From contig CANQHC010000011.1 in assembly GCA_947623595.1 (NCBI GenBank), positions 1-56,858 on the forward strand: a stretch of DNA of 56,858 nucleotides, in the 5' to 3' direction. Position 1 is the stretch's first letter. Each line of letters begins with the position of its first letter. Position numbers and translations under genes: made by a program. The notes below the pieces were generated by a model. That model ran no database searches. It saw only the letters and a list, made by a program, of their open reading frames with translations, and was not told the DNA's origin. Of the stretch, positions 56,649-56,858 are shown in pieces. The stretch comes from an uncultured Clostridia bacterium (lineage in GTDB: Bacteria; Bacillota; Clostridia; TANB77; CAG-508).

Positions 56649-56858
56649 ATGGTAGAGATAACTTATCACAAAGAAGGGGATTATTTTATTCCTGACTTAT
56701 ATTTAGAAAAAGAAGATTATGAAAAAGATTATAATATTGGAAAGTATGGTCATTTGAGATTAGAATATCTAAAAAATCATAAAAAAGCTGAATATACTAT
56801 AATGCTTATAGAAAAGTCTTTAAGAAAACATATTGTAGAAACTGATAAACAAGCTAAA
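56649..56858 (+). CDS. TnpV-family transposon-encoded protein (3' truncated by window edge)
   Basis: The first 70 residues are visible (MVEITYHKEGDYFIPDLYLE, NIGKYGHLRLEYLKNHKKA, LRKHIVETDKQAK). This is the pattern of TnpV proteins of Tn4451-like mobilisable transposons in Clostridia. The role of TnpV is unknown. The ribosome binding site TAGGAGG precedes the ATG. It marks a second mobile element at the right edge of the window. Confidence 0.75.
   Translation, partial: MVEITYHKEGDYFIPDLYLEKEDYEKDYNIGKYGHLRLEYLKNHKKAEYTIMLIEKSLRKHIVETDKQAK

Overview
The window looks like a chromosomal contig from an uncultured, strongly AT-rich, Gram-positive anaerobe of the class Clostridia. The evidence is AT-biased codon use, AGGAGG ribosome binding sites, sigma-A promoters, a four-subunit pyruvate:ferredoxin oxidoreductase, a 2[4Fe-4S] ferredoxin, a MinD/MinE/RodA block and a GerS-like protein. 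I infer a gut or other host-associated relative of Clostridium but cannot name the species.

Layout. 1-13.3 kb is a surface region: the end of one repeat-rich wall protein, a small membrane peptide with a radical SAM/SPASM enzyme, and two giant surface proteins. 13.4-25.9 kb is a cyclic beta-1,2-glucan synthase gene (GT84/GH94) split by a 4.4-kb serine-integrase element that carries a RelBE-type module and a SEC-C protein. 26-33 kb holds housekeeping genes: response regulator and histidine kinase, signal peptidase I, DNA polymerase III delta', RicT/YaaT and ferredoxin. 33.7-42.7 kb is a type II fatty-acid synthesis cluster (birA-fabD-fabG-fabF-accB-fabZ-accC-accD-accA-fabI) with unusual tandem repeats between its genes. 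42.7-45.9 kb, on the minus strand, encodes porC-porD-porA-porB. 46-54.5 kb carries cca, a glycine-rich surface protein, minD-minE-rodA, dusB, a GerS/LolA-like protein and mazF. 54.6-54.95 kb is a compact type I toxin-antitoxin locus. The window ends in a membrane protein, decayed sequence and the start of a TnpV-type transposon gene.

Main observation. Five conserved genes (radical SAM enzyme, glucan synthase, accA, rodA, dusB) each look frameshifted, with six breaks in total. Every break is the same event: an in-frame CGG codon where dropping the C restores the conserved glycine (GGN) and the rest of the protein. Scanning by eye, I found no other in-frame CGG in any native-looking gene here. 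The only exception is one compositionally foreign ORF at 33.1-33.4 kb. This suggests that CGG triggers +1 frameshifting, or that CGGN is read as a four-base glycine codon. The main rival is a systematic sequencing artefact.

Other notable points: an Fst/par-like type I toxin-antitoxin locus with complementary terminator loops; an element whose exact excision would restore the glucan synthase; and two genes, accC and minD, in which a small hairpin separates the Shine-Dalgarno from the start codon.
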